Shown: positions 45,850 to 59,611 of the stretch, piece after piece | How positions within the stretch are numbered: the stretch's first letter is position 1 | Layout of the letters: every line of letters starts with the position of its first letter | NCBI RefSeq assembly: GCF_902809855.1 | Contig: NZ_CADDWJ010000002.1 | Span: forward strand, 434,001-498,000 | Reading direction: 5' to 3' | Source of the DNA: Acinetobacter sp. Marseille-Q1618 | GTDB lineage: Bacteria > Pseudomonadota > Gammaproteobacteria > Pseudomonadales > Moraxellaceae | Length of the DNA stretch: 64,000 bases | Translations under genes and position numbers: made by a program | The notes under the pieces: model-generated | Told to the model about the DNA's origin: nothing | Databases searched by the model: none | Seen by the model: only the letters and a program-made list of their open reading frames with translations

Positions 45850-47057
45850 TTGATCGGTTTTTGCATATGCTTTAATTTTATTGCAATCCATAATCCAATC
45901 AATAATACACAAGTGATGGTCAGGCTCAGCCCAAACCATCCATAATTTTCCCAAATGATGCCATTGGCACTCCCTAAAACACTTGAGCCTAAGTAATAAC
46001 AAAATAAATATAAAGACGAGCCAACTGCACGATATTGCAAAGACTGTACCGACACCCAACTACTTGAAGTAGAATGTGCTGCAAAGAAAGAAAAAGTGAA
46101 AATTAATAATCCTATTAAAATTGTAATAATTGATGGAATGAGCATAATCCACAAACCAAGAATCATTGTCATAAACATCATTACTAAAACTTTATCTCGA
46201 CCAAATCTAGCACTCCAACTGGCTGCACGAGGTGAACTATAAATCCCTGATAAATAGACAATTGAAATAAGCCCTATCCATGTTTGTGACAATTCAAATG
46301 GCTTTTCTAATAAGTGATAACTCATGTAATTAAACACTGTCACAAAACAGCCCATGAGAATAAAACCTTCAATAAACAATAAGCGTAATTTGCGATCAGA
46401 TAGATTTTTCTTAAAAGATTCAATAAATCGTGAAAATTGAATTGGGTAGGCTTTAAAATGTCTTGAAGCAGGCAAAGCGATATAAAAAATGATGGTAATC
46501 AATAAATTAAGCAAGCCAATGATCATTGTTGCCGTTTGCCAAGAAATATAGTCGAGCAATACACCAGCGATCAAACGCCCACCCATTCCACCAATGGCTG
46601 TACCTGAAATATATAAACCCATCGCAAAACCGACATCTTTTTGCGCAATTTCTTCCCCTATATAGGTCATAGCAGCTGAAGCCACACCACTGACAGCAAG
46701 CCCAATCACCATACGTGTCACTAAAAATACATGCCAATAGGGCAATAAAGAACTTAACAACAATACACTTGCCGTTAAAAACAGAGAAATTACCATGATT
46801 TTTTTACGACCATAACGGTCTGAAATCAAGCCTGTAAATAACAAACCAATTGCCAAAGAAATAGTAGAAAAAGACAATGGAAAACTACTGTGTGTGGGTG
46901 AGATTGCAAAGAATTTTGCCAAAAAAGGCATCATCGGTTGTACACAATACAACGATGAAAAAATCGCAAAACCTGCTAAAAATAAAGACAATAAAATCGC
47001 AGTAAAAGACTTCGTTCCATACACTATATAGGGTGTAGAAGCAGCAGGTTCAGACAT
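45846..47057 (-). CDS. MFS transporter
   Basis: Twelve-helix major facilitator of 403 residues. The loop 2-3 motif GLISDRYGRKKIMVIS and the motif-C-like segment around VASAAMTYIGEE and ISGTAIGGMGGRLIAG are visible. The layout resembles the YnfM/arabinose-polymer-efflux group (drug or metabolite exporters with HSSFPLSFSTISLAIG). It has no neighbouring regulator, so neither substrate nor control can be named. Four-base overlap with the hydrolase gene at the 3' ends. Confidence 0.88.
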   Translation of the reverse strand: MSEPAASTPYIVYGTKSFTAILLSLFLAGFAIFSSLYCVQPMMPFLAKFFAISPTHSSFPLSFSTISLAIGLLFTGLISDRYGRKKIMVISLFLTASVLLLSSLLPYWHVFLVTRMVIGLAVSGVASAAMTYIGEEIAQKDVGFAMGLYISGTAIGGMGGRLIAGVLLDYISWQTATMIIGLLNLLITIIFYIALPASRHFKAYPIQFSRFIESFKKNLSDRKLRLLFIEGFILMGCFVTVFNYMSYHLLEKPFELSQTWIGLISIVYLSGIYSSPRAASWSARFGRDKVLVMMFMTMILGLWIMLIPSIITILIGLLIFTFSFFAAHSTSSSWVSVQSLQYRAVGSSLYLFCYYLGSSVLGSANGIIWENYGWFGLSLTITCVLLIGLWIAIKLKHMQKPIN

Positions 47058-47146
47058 AATGACTCCTTATGTCTGAGTGATTATACGCCTTTCCGAGGAT
47101 GATAAAACTTGAAGTCGCAAGAATGAAACTTCAAGTTACATGAAAA

Positions 47147-48394
47147 TTAATACAAATTCTTTGGTAATTTAATTTGAATAATCTCGTTATTGTCTGCCTT
47201 ATTTGCATTGCGTCCAGAAGAACTAGGGAAGTTATTATCATTCAATACAGTTAAAGTATTTTTATTTTCGATAATCACATCTTCAATGGTAAAGAATGGA
47301 AATGCAAAGGTTGAACCTGTTCCAATATCACCTTCACGCGCATGCCCATAAAGTGCATTTGGATTGTCAATTTTCATCAAATCCACCAATTCTTCACGTT
47401 GAATGGCTTTTCCAGACTCACCTAACTTCACATGAATGAGCTTCTTATAACCCTCTAATTTATTTTCAGAATCATCACGCTCAATGATAATACCTGATTG
47501 ATGATCAAACATTTGAAAATCACCAATCGCTGTAGCTTTATCATTTAAATCAAATAAATAATACTGACCCGTATAGGCTTTTTTCTCTAAATCAAACTGA
47601 GAAATAATTAACTGTCGTTTTGTTGAATTTTTAAGTGGTTTTTCAAGTAAAGGATACAAATATTTGCCATCTTTTGACAACGCCATCCCTTCAAAACCAC
47701 CACTTTGTTGAACCAATGGTTCAACATAATTGATATTGGCTTTATTCAACTGATTTTGTGGCGAACGTAACTCTTTACCTGCTTGTAGTGGATTTGGCAA
47801 AGAAATTGGCACATCTAATAACACCCCATCTTTATCAAAATGAAGTAAATATGGACCAAATTCTTCCCCAATCCAATAACTTCCATCCGCAGCACGTTGA
47901 ATTGATTCAGGATCAAAATCTTGTCCTGTCAATAAACGCTCAGGCGTATTTTTATTCACAATATCAAAGGTAATCAATTTATTCGGGTCACGTAATTGAA
48001 CAAAACTCATGACCTGAACTTTGGCTGAACCCGTTGTTTTTGTTCTAAAATCAGGCTTAATTTGATAAATACGTAATAAAAAGTCTGCTGAGTTATCTTG
48101 TGCGCCAAAGCCATTGTCTGCCATGACCATATAAGTACCATCGGCATTTTTTAAAGCCCCTGAAAAACCTTGCACAGGTTGACCTCTAAAGGGTGGGAAA
48201 ATCCCATTCGCACCTTTTACAGTTGCACCAGAATTTGGACCTGCCGCATACGTCTCGACATCCAATTGTGCAAAAGAAACTAAAGTGGGAACTTTTACAT
48301 TAGACTCAAAAATAAAATCGTCATCATCGTCATTACAGGCAGTTAAAGTAAAAATACTACCCATTAATAGTGTTAAACTTAATTTTTTCATCAT
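47147..48394 (-). CDS. Esterase-like activity of phytase family lipoprotein
   Basis: About 415 residues from the ATG giving MMKKLSLTLLMGSIFTLTAC. The lipobox LTAC marks an outer-membrane or periplasmic lipoprotein, followed by an Asp run (NDDDDDF). The beta-propeller-like phytase-like domain (PF13449 type) has GFSGALKNADGTYMVMADNGFG, DPESIQRAADGSYWIGEEFGPYLLHFD and GFEGMALSKDGKYLYPLLEKP. Family members may hydrolyse phosphate esters, but few have been tested. It is a single gene. Confidence 0.85.
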   Translation of the reverse strand: MMKKLSLTLLMGSIFTLTACNDDDDDFIFESNVKVPTLVSFAQLDVETYAAGPNSGATVKGANGIFPPFRGQPVQGFSGALKNADGTYMVMADNGFGAQDNSADFLLRIYQIKPDFRTKTTGSAKVQVMSFVQLRDPNKLITFDIVNKNTPERLLTGQDFDPESIQRAADGSYWIGEEFGPYLLHFDKDGVLLDVPISLPNPLQAGKELRSPQNQLNKANINYVEPLVQQSGGFEGMALSKDGKYLYPLLEKPLKNSTKRQLIISQFDLEKKAYTGQYYLFDLNDKATAIGDFQMFDHQSGIIIERDDSENKLEGYKKLIHVKLGESGKAIQREELVDLMKIDNPNALYGHAREGDIGTGSTFAFPFFTIEDVIIENKNTLTVLNDNNFPSSSGRNANKADNNEIIQIKLPKNLY

Positions 48395-48484
48395 GTGAAT
48401 GGTCACTTATTCTTAGATCAATAAATGCAACTATTAAACGCTAGAAAAATGACAATTTCGGGTAATTTTAATAACAGCTTTGAC

Positions 48485-48898
48485 TTAGTTTTTAAGTTTT
48501 TCTTGGATAAAGTTGAACAACTCTTGAAATAAAGGATGCCATTCTATAGAAAGCGGCTCAGACATTGGATGCCAAAAGAATTGAAAGGCTAAACCGCCAT
48601 CATCTAAACAATAATGTGTCCATTCCTCTTGTAGACTTTCATGTACCTCACACAAAAATACAGACCAATGTGGTCCTATTTCCTTTGGAATATGTAAACC
48701 TAAATAATGTTGGATGCTTGCTTTTTGAATCCCAGATTCTTCAAATAATTCACGTAATGCAGCAGCTTCTAAACTTTCATTTTCCTCTACAGTTCCTTTA
48801 ACTATTTGAATACCAGACAAAGGATGACGAAATACTAAAATCTGCACGTCATTGTGACGTTGACGTAAAACAACAGGTACAACTTTTCTAATAGTCAT
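48485..48898 (-). CDS. Nudix hydrolase
   Basis: 137 residues with a complete Nudix box, G35-x5-E-x7-RE-x2-EE-x-G (VKGTVEENESLEAAALRELF then EESGI), for Mg-dependent cleavage of a nucleoside diphosphate linked compound. The start MTIRKVVPVVLRQRHNDVQILVFRHP is typical for a housekeeping type. The C-terminus is Trp/Phe-rich (GGLAFQFFWHPMSEPLSIEWHPLFQELFN). The substrate is not known. Next to the rRNA operon 3' end. Confidence 0.9.
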   Translation of the reverse strand: MTIRKVVPVVLRQRHNDVQILVFRHPLSGIQIVKGTVEENESLEAAALRELFEESGIQKASIQHYLGLHIPKEIGPHWSVFLCEVHESLQEEWTHYCLDDGGLAFQFFWHPMSEPLSIEWHPLFQELFNFIQEKLKN

Positions 48899-48997
48899 TA
48901 GAAATCCTTTCTTTCATTAATATCATCGATATTCCTCTATTATTTTCTCTAACTTTTTACTCTATTTTTCTAATTTTATCTTTCTCTTTTGCATAAA

Positions 48998-49034
48998 AAA
49001 ATCCCCCTGCGCTATAAGCATCAGAGGGATTTGA
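48998..49034 (-). terminator. Terminator of rRNA operon
   Basis: AATCCCCCTG pairs with CAGAGGGATT across an 11-nt loop; the minus strand then reads U7. It lies just after 5S rRNA. Confidence 0.85.
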
Positions 49035-49040
49035 ATAATG

Positions 49041-49155
49041 AGCTGGCGATGACTTACTCTCACATGGGTAACCCCACACTACCATCAGCGCTAAGAGGTT
49101 TCACTTCTGAGTTCGGGAAGGGATCAGGTGGTTCACTCTTGCTATTGTCGCCAGC
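49041..49155 (-). rRNA. rrf: 5S ribosomal RNA
   Basis: About 115 nt; the ends GCTGGCGA / TCGCCAGC pair, and the minus strand contains the conserved CCCGAACTCAGAAGTGAAAC. Confidence 0.95.
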
Positions 49156-49321
49156 ACAACTGTTTATGGATACTTGCTTAGTCTTACTTGTTTGCTAAGG
49201 TTTTTTCCAAAAGAGTTATTAACAGAATTTAATTTGAGCGAAATTGTATGTTCAAGCGTTATCTGAATCAAGTATTTTTAGATCATTTGATCTTTAATGA
49301 ATCAATTAAGCTTTATACAAC

Positions 49322-49338
49322 AACTGTTTGGGTGTTGT

Positions 49339-49347
<9 letters not shown>
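49322..49347 (-). other. 23S processing stalk, 3' side
   Basis: ACTGTTTGGG and GTTGTATAGTCAAG are complementary to the region at 52225-52249 with one bulged base, giving a stem of about 24 bp that brackets mature 23S: the expected RNase III substrate. Confidence 0.8.
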
Positions 49348-52224
<2,877 letters not shown>

Positions 52225-52232
<8 letters not shown>

Positions 52233-52249
52233 TACAACCCCAAACAGTC
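52225..52249 (-). other. 23S processing stalk, 5' side
   Basis: CTTGACTATACAAC and CCCAAACAGT (plus strand) pair with 49322-49347. Confidence 0.8.
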
Positions 52250-52609
52250 GTTAACCCCTACAAGTAGGATTAAGACAATTAAGTAAATAATAAATTATTT
52301 ATTTAATTTACAGTTCGAAGTACTGTGTATCTAAACACTGTACAGCTTCAATTAGATTCATATACCAAAACGCTTGATTCAGTTTTATCGCTAGTTACTC
52401 ATTTCATTTAACTTTCACAATTGCTTGCTAAGTTAACTAAAACGAGTATGAACAATTTATTTCAACTCAAATATATTCTGTTAATGATTAACTACCGCCT
52501 CGTCAGCAAGTAGTAAACTGTGATAAATCACAGAAATTAATCAATTCAATTTTCATCAAATTCATTAATTTCTATAATCTATTATTTAGCCCGTACTCTT
52601 TAAAGTACA
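52233..52609 (-). other. tRNA-Ala to 23S internal spacer
   Basis: About 375 bp of AT-rich transcribed spacer. Apart from the start of the 23S stalk no gene was recognised. Confidence 0.7.
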
Positions 52610-52685
52610 TGGTGGAGACTAGGAGAGTCGAACTCCTGACCTCCTGCGTGCAAAGCAGGCGCTCTACCAACTAAGCTAAGTCCCC
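52610..52685 (-). tRNA. tRNA-Ala (UGC)
   Basis: 76 nt with encoded CCA, anticodon TGC within CTGCTTTGCACGCAG, in the rRNA internal spacer. Confidence 0.97.
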
Positions 52686-52731
52686 AGTTAAGATCTTAAT
52701 GTATTCTGCTTTTCTGCACTCTTATCAGTAG

Positions 52732-52808
<77 letters not shown>

Positions 52809-52821
52809 TCAGATACATCAA

Positions 52822-52849
52822 TGAAGAACAACTTGTTGTGGATTCTTAC
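52822..52849 (-). other. 16S processing stalk, 3' side
   Basis: TGAAGAACAACTTGTTGTGG and the next 8 bases are complementary to the leader at 54536-54562 with one bulge and one G-U pair: a stem of about 27 bp around mature 16S. Confidence 0.8.
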
Positions 52850-52867
52850 CAATCGTCAATCTTTCGT

Positions 52868-54406
<1,539 letters not shown>

Positions 54407-54535
54407 AAATCATTTGTGCCTTTATTATAGAATAAGACACCAATTCTGGCTCATCAATTACTGACAAATTCTCTCAAATAAACTTCGAGTAATTTAAACC
54501 AATCAATCAATGATAATATTTCGATTAATCAATCA

Positions 54536-54562
54536 GTAAAAATCCACACAAGTTGTTCTTCA
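54536..54562 (-). other. 16S processing stalk, 5' side
   Basis: Leader segment complementary to the 52822-52849 trailer. The stem brings both ends of pre-16S together, as RNase III processing requires. Confidence 0.8.
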
Positions 54563-54613
54563 TATTCTCTTAATGATCTTCTCAATGCTTCGTCAGCATC
54601 AAGCTAGGTCGGC

Positions 54614-54642
54614 TATATTACTCTCTTAAACCAGAAAGTCAA
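54614..54642 (-). promoter_or_regulatory. rRNA operon promoter P2
   Basis: Minus strand TTGACT, 17-bp spacer, AATATA (or TAATAT at 16), then a G/C-rich discriminator GCCGACC. About 210 bp before mature 16S. Confidence 0.75.
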
Positions 54643-54754
54643 CTGATAATGAAAACTATTTTTAATCCTTCCTACTAAAACCCAACTCAACCATTTCATG
54701 CTAAGCCACTGTTTTATCAGAAGTTTTAATCTTCATCACCGCCAATGGATGTGC

Positions 54755-54782
54755 ATTATAGGGGAAAAAATTAAGCTTGCAA
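54755..54782 (-). promoter_or_regulatory. rRNA operon promoter P1
   Basis: Minus strand TTGCAA, 16-bp spacer with an AT-rich tract, perfect TATAAT. About 350 bp before mature 16S; the -10 is followed by GCACATCC. Confidence 0.85.
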
Positions 54783-54868
54783 CACTTTTTATAAAATTAA
54801 TTATTCGCATGTCTAAATTTTAAACCAAAATCACACTAAGCTATTATTTTTAATAATAAATTTATTTT

Positions 54869-55483
54869 TCACGCATTTTTATTTATATTTCCAACCTCTA
54901 AATAAGCCAAAATCATTAAAGTTAATTCTTTTTTAAGTTGTTGTTCTGAAATAAGAAAATTATCATTACTGGCATAACGCATCATGGTAAATAACGTGCT
55001 ATTAATAATAACAAAAGATTTATTTTTCAACATTTCAAAGCTCCAGTGTTGAAAAAATTGATTAAACACATAAATCCCTACTTCTAAAAAATGCTGCTCT
55101 ACAATCTGTGCAGCCTCTGAATTGATATAACCATGCCAGTGTTTTAATACTTCTATAAAAAAACCGCCATCCGCTTTCATCATGTCAAAACCAAACTGAA
55201 TGCTGAGCGGAATAAGCTCCTCTAATGATATTTGTTCTTTTTGAGTTGCCAGTTGTTTGAGTGCCAAACCTAAATTTTCACTTTTTCTACGCAACAATTC
55301 CTCAATAATTTGTTCTTTATTTTCAAAATATTGATAGATAGAGCCAACACTTACCCCTGATTTTTCTGAAATTTTCGGGGTGCTCACTTGTAATATCCCC
55401 TGCTCAGCAATGCAAAGCTGCGTCGCTTCCAAAATATCATTCACAATCTGAATTGCTCTTTGCTGTTGAGGTTTTTTTCTCAT
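54869..55483 (-). CDS. TetR-family transcriptional regulator
   Basis: 204 residues. The N-terminal TetR helix-turn-helix covers residues about 8-58: ATQLCIAEQGILQVSTPKISEKSGVSVGSIYQYFENKEQIIEEL. The C-terminal ligand domain is unrecognised (LIPLSIQFGFDMMKADGGFFIEVLKHWHGYI). It is divergent from the MpaB-family gene with 108 bp between starts, so it likely represses that gene and itself. An AT-rich dyad TTATAGCACTATAAA in the gap (about 55509-55523) may be the operator. Confidence 0.85.
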   Translation of the reverse strand: MRKKPQQQRAIQIVNDILEATQLCIAEQGILQVSTPKISEKSGVSVGSIYQYFENKEQIIEELLRRKSENLGLALKQLATQKEQISLEELIPLSIQFGFDMMKADGGFFIEVLKHWHGYINSEAAQIVEQHFLEVGIYVFNQFFQHWSFEMLKNKSFVIINSTLFTMMRYASNDNFLISEQQLKKELTLMILAYLEVGNINKNA

Positions 55484-55591
55484 TTTTCTGACTCATTTTT
55501 AAAGCATTTTATAGCACTATAAAATACGAATTGAATGCGAATAATTATTCATATTAGAGTTTGATTAAACATTAGCTGGAATAACTTTACA

Positions 55592-56800
55592 ATGGAAAGT
55601 TTAACGCTCCCTAAACGTTTAGCATCCTTCGAGAAAATGGCTCAAACTAATCTTGAATCTAAACTTTTTAGTTATTTAACCAAGCAAAAACTCCAACCGA
55701 CTTATGCAGAATATTTGCGTTTAAATACCGCCTTGCAAACAGGTGATGTGGCTATGGATGAGGTCATGCAATGGGTAATGAGCAATCCTAGACAAAATCG
55801 TAAACTATTTGAGACTGCCTTGTATCAGGGTTTAGATCGACTCCCACATGAAGTTCCTGTACTTACTCAATTTTTTCATCATATTGAACAAACACCCTCT
55901 TGGTTAGATAAAAATAAACTCGAAACTGCTATTCGATTTACCCATCGTTTAGGTTCAAATGGAACATTCATTCTGCGTGATGTGGCTTTAATGACGGGCT
56001 ATCAATATCCAGGCTTTAACCAACCCTTGATCATGACAGGTGCGCTCAGCAAGTATGCAGGTAAACGCTTAGCTGAAACCTATAAGTGGTGGTTAGATAT
56101 TACTCAGGAAAATAGCTTTGATCGTTTTAATCTTGGTTTTACTTCAACGGTTTACGTGCGTTTTATTCATGCTCTGGTTCGTTACCAACTCAATAAATCA
56201 AAAGATTGGGACAGATCTTTTTGGGGAGTGCCAATTAACCAATATGACCAAGCCATGACCAATATTGCCTTTAGCGCTGTGCTTTTGCTGGGTGTGCGTG
56301 CTATTGGGATTTTTCCAAGTAAAGCTGAATCTGAAGCAGTGATGCATTTTTGGAAATACACAGGTTGGCTTATGGGTATCGATGAGCAATGGTTAGTTGA
56401 GAAAGAATCAGAGGCATGGAAGCTGTTAAAATGGATGGATTATGCACACCCCAAAACTGATGAAAGCAGTAGAGCTTTAGCAAAAAGTTTGTCGAAAGAG
56501 CCGTTTGAACGACATTACAAATACTTTAATGCGTTTATGCAAAAGAAAGCTTATAAAAATCATTTAGATATTACACAATTTTTTATTGGTCAACGTAAAA
56601 TGAAGAATTTAGGCTTAAAACCACGAACGATCGCATGGTATCCCTTTTATTTAATGACTAAAAATACTTTACTTTATAATGGCGCTAAATATAGTGATAA
56701 ATTAAGTCAATATTTACAGAAACATGGACGATCAGAACAAGAATATAGTCTTGAGCTTTATCAAAACTCGGGCAAACAATTAGCCAGTATGCATCAGTAG
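55592..56800 (+). CDS. Oxygenase MpaB family protein (DUF2236)
   Basis: 402-residue soluble helical protein. MpaB-family features are a heme-associated helical core with FTHRLGSNGTFILRDVALMTGYQYPGFNQPLIMTGALSKYAGKRLAETYKWW, then LGFTSTVYVRFIHALVRYQL, with His and Arg at the expected heme-contact places. Related proteins include rubber oxygenase Lcp and fungal MpaB, which cleave isoprenoid chains. Its own substrate is unknown. Paired with the divergent TetR regulator. Confidence 0.82.
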   Translation: MESLTLPKRLASFEKMAQTNLESKLFSYLTKQKLQPTYAEYLRLNTALQTGDVAMDEVMQWVMSNPRQNRKLFETALYQGLDRLPHEVPVLTQFFHHIEQTPSWLDKNKLETAIRFTHRLGSNGTFILRDVALMTGYQYPGFNQPLIMTGALSKYAGKRLAETYKWWLDITQENSFDRFNLGFTSTVYVRFIHALVRYQLNKSKDWDRSFWGVPINQYDQAMTNIAFSAVLLLGVRAIGIFPSKAESEAVMHFWKYTGWLMGIDEQWLVEKESEAWKLLKWMDYAHPKTDESSRALAKSLSKEPFERHYKYFNAFMQKKAYKNHLDITQFFIGQRKMKNLGLKPRTIAWYPFYLMTKNTLLYNGAKYSDKLSQYLQKHGRSEQEYSLELYQNSGKQLASMHQ

Positions 56801-56840
56801 TATTCTTTAAAACTTTCAGTATTGAAATGCTCATCATTAA

Positions 56841-56870
56841 AGAAGCCATTGTATAAATACAATGGCTTCT
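56841..56870. terminator. Long hairpin after MpaB-family gene
   Basis: 14-bp perfect stem (AGAAGCCATTGTAT and its complement, AA loop) between convergent genes; no long U-tract. Confidence 0.65.
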
Positions 56871-56906
56871 GTCTATTGAATTAACTTAAGACTTAAATAG
56901 TTGAGA

Positions 56907-59009
56907 TTAGAATTTAATACTCATTCTTGCCCAATAGTTACGTCCAATATTGTTGAATTGTTCATTGCTGGCAAAGCCAAAACCTGAACTGCCAGCTTTG
57001 TTTAAATGTTCTGTATAAGTCTTGTCTAAGACATTATCCACACCGACTGCAAGGTTAATATCTTTAGCTAAGTTATAAGATGCGTTCAAAGCCAGTGTAT
57101 TAAAGCTTTTACTCTCACCCATATCATAACCCACGATATTGCCTTGATTGAGACTGATACGATCTTGCTTGGCAACCACACGCCAAAGTAGTCCTAACGT
57201 ATATTTGTCTTGAACATAGCGTAAGTTAAAACGCCCTTCCAAGGGTGCGATTTGTGGCAAAGCTGTATTGTCACTGGTGTTTTCACCCCATGCATAGGCA
57301 AGACTCACATCTGACTGGATTGCATCTGTAAAATCATAGCCAATACCTGCTTCTGCGCCTACAATGGTTGCGTCGACATTCGCTGATAATGTGGTCATTT
57401 GCTTTTTATCTTCGGCACCATGCATAGTGGAATGTCCCATTCCTCCCATATCATGCCCCATATGCATACCGCCCATGCCAGATTTTTTCTCAACGTAATT
57501 CATTAAGATATAATCTTGGATTAAGCCTACATATGCAGAAGCCCATGCATTCCATTGCTCATGTTTAAACTGAGTACCTAAATCTAACTGGACTGTTTTT
57601 TCATTTTTTAAATGATTAAATGATGCGTTTTGCTCAACTTGATAGTCCGTTCTTAGCTCCCAATAATCTGGCACTCTTTCGACATAACCTAAACCAATAT
57701 AACTTTTTAAGTCATGATTGAGGTTTTTATTTTCTAAGCGAATAAAGCCACTTGGTAATGTTTCACTGCGATCTTGATGGGTTTTTAAATCATCAATTTT
57801 AACTGCATCCACTCTTGCACCAGTCACAATTTTATTTTGTGGATTGAGTGGATAAGTCAACTCAGCAAAGCCACCATAAGATTGGAAACGTTTGTCATGC
57901 GCAAATGGCATATTCATGTTTGGAGAAACCATATCTCCACCATGTTTATTGCGTTGTGAATCTACACCTGTAAGTAACTCAATACCATTTAAGTCCATTG
58001 TCATGGCTAAACGAGAATTCAATGTACGTCGTGTTACTTCCATTTCAGAATTATTTGCAACCATTTTATGAGTGTGATTACTCATCACCATCTTAGGTGT
58101 TGGTGTCCGCAATCTAAAATTATCCATCACATGATCGTTATAACTGTAGTTAACTTGTCCTTCGACTTTTTTAATCACATCGGTCAGATTCTTTTTCTCA
58201 AATCTTAAACCTAAACTTTCACGGGCAAACTTCGAACCATCCATATCACGCCCTGCATACAGTGCTTCACCATCAGATTTACCACCTGTCAGCTCCACCC
58301 ATGTATCCGCATCAGGTGTCCAACCTAATGCAAGATCAGCATTCCAACGTTCCCAAGCTGAAGGTACGGTATGACCATCGCCATCCTGATAACTATTTGA
58401 CTCAGAACGCCCTGCATTTAAGCGCATATATTTTTGTTCATCACCGACAATGGCTTCGACATTTTGATCAATACGTCCATATGAACCAACCAAAGCGCTG
58501 GTTTGACCTGTATATTTTTTATCTTCAAACAATTTTGGTTTTTGACGCTCAAAAATCACCGTTGCTGCTGAACCCGTATTGGCATATTGAACGGTTTGCG
58601 GCCCTTTGGTCACCGTAATACGATCAAAACTTTCTGGTTGAATATAAGAGGTTGGCGCATCCATACGTGCTGGACATGCACCTAAATTTTCTGTGCCATC
58701 CGTCAATACTTTGATACGTGAACCAAACATGCCTCTAAACGTGACATCACCATTGGTTCCACCGTTTTTAATGGAACTAAAGCCAGGAATACTTTGTAAA
58801 TAGTCTGCACCATCGGTTGCAGGGACAGGTTGAATCGGTTGTTTAGGGTCTGCACGGACAATCAAACCATTGGCATCATTGGCTTTTTGTGCTGTCATGA
58901 CCACAGGAGCCAACTGTTGTATTTCTTGCTCTGCCTGTACATTCCCTGAATAACACGCAATACAAATCGCAGCCGTCAATGGCTGTAAAAAAAACTTTGG
59001 CTGAGCCAT
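56907..59009 (-). CDS. TonB-dependent copper receptor (OprC/NosA type)
   Basis: Outer-membrane receptor of 700 residues. The signal peptide ends near NVQAEQE; the plug domain contains DYLQSIPGFSSIKNGGTNGDVTFRGMFGSRIKVLTDG and the barrel ends in FNNIGRNYWARMSIKF. It carries Cys/Met features typical of copper receptors: GACPARMDAPTSY in the plug and an extracellular Met/His/Gly loop (GMGGMHMGHDMGGMGHSTM, about residues 513-531). A second Met/His patch is NHTHKMV and MVSPNMNMPFAHD. The preceding DUF2946 gene supports a copper role. Confidence 0.9.
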   Translation of the reverse strand: MAQPKFFLQPLTAAICIACYSGNVQAEQEIQQLAPVVMTAQKANDANGLIVRADPKQPIQPVPATDGADYLQSIPGFSSIKNGGTNGDVTFRGMFGSRIKVLTDGTENLGACPARMDAPTSYIQPESFDRITVTKGPQTVQYANTGSAATVIFERQKPKLFEDKKYTGQTSALVGSYGRIDQNVEAIVGDEQKYMRLNAGRSESNSYQDGDGHTVPSAWERWNADLALGWTPDADTWVELTGGKSDGEALYAGRDMDGSKFARESLGLRFEKKNLTDVIKKVEGQVNYSYNDHVMDNFRLRTPTPKMVMSNHTHKMVANNSEMEVTRRTLNSRLAMTMDLNGIELLTGVDSQRNKHGGDMVSPNMNMPFAHDKRFQSYGGFAELTYPLNPQNKIVTGARVDAVKIDDLKTHQDRSETLPSGFIRLENKNLNHDLKSYIGLGYVERVPDYWELRTDYQVEQNASFNHLKNEKTVQLDLGTQFKHEQWNAWASAYVGLIQDYILMNYVEKKSGMGGMHMGHDMGGMGHSTMHGAEDKKQMTTLSANVDATIVGAEAGIGYDFTDAIQSDVSLAYAWGENTSDNTALPQIAPLEGRFNLRYVQDKYTLGLLWRVVAKQDRISLNQGNIVGYDMGESKSFNTLALNASYNLAKDINLAVGVDNVLDKTYTEHLNKAGSSGFGFASNEQFNNIGRNYWARMSIKF

Positions 59010-59078
59010 TTTCTATCTCACTTAAATTTTGAATAAAGCTAGACTGGAGTCAATCAAGACCCAGAAAAAATGCTGAAT

Positions 59079-59519
59079 TTAAGTAAAAAGTGGTGGGGCT
59101 CGCCCTTGAGGAATCAGAAATAAACGCTGTAAAACAAACCAAACATGACTAAATGTCTGTTGAAAGGCGATCAAGCGAACTTGAATACGATCCAAAACCT
59201 GCTTCACCTCAAGTTCTGGAGGTAAAACTAAGTTGCCATACACCGTACAATACTGACATTGATGATTTGGATCATGATGATCATGTCCAAGACTGGCTTG
59301 CTGAGCACTCATTTCATGCAAAGCATGTGCATGAGAGAGATGTTGATGATGGGTGGAATGTTGATGTTTTTTATAAAAATCGGTTTGTATTAAAACTTGG
59401 GAAATGGTTTCACAGACCGGTGCAATTTGATATTGCTTCGGTAGCAAAGGCTGTAAAAAAACAGCTATCTGTAATAATACTGCTAAGCTACTTAGCAATA
59501 ACCCATTTCTTAACAACAT
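59079..59519 (-). CDS. DUF2946 family His-rich protein
   Basis: 146 residues. A signal peptide or anchor (LLLSSLAVLLQIAVFLQPLLP) precedes a His-rich stretch HQHSTHHQHLSHAHALHEM and the DUF2946 pattern GHDHHDPNHQCQYCTV, i.e. HxxxHxCxxC able to bind Cu(I) or Zn. The C-terminal helix ends in RAPPLF, also typical of the family. It lies 69 bp upstream of the copper receptor on the same strand, so the two form an operon. Probably a periplasmic copper handler. Confidence 0.85.
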   Translation of the reverse strand: MLLRNGLLLSSLAVLLQIAVFLQPLLPKQYQIAPVCETISQVLIQTDFYKKHQHSTHHQHLSHAHALHEMSAQQASLGHDHHDPNHQCQYCTVYGNLVLPPELEVKQVLDRIQVRLIAFQQTFSHVWFVLQRLFLIPQGRAPPLFT

Positions 59520-59611
59520 TTCAAGATGTTTAACCCAACATTTTCATTGTTACAGTATAACAAAACCCAATCAAAATTGGGCTGTTCTTCCACAAAATAT
59601 CCTAGCTGATC

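Larger units (their letters stand above)
54407..54868. other. rRNA leader and promoter region
   Basis: 462 bp between 16S and the TetR gene. It holds the 16S processing arm and promoters P2 and P1. A boxA antitermination site was looked for but not identified with confidence. Confidence 0.7.
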
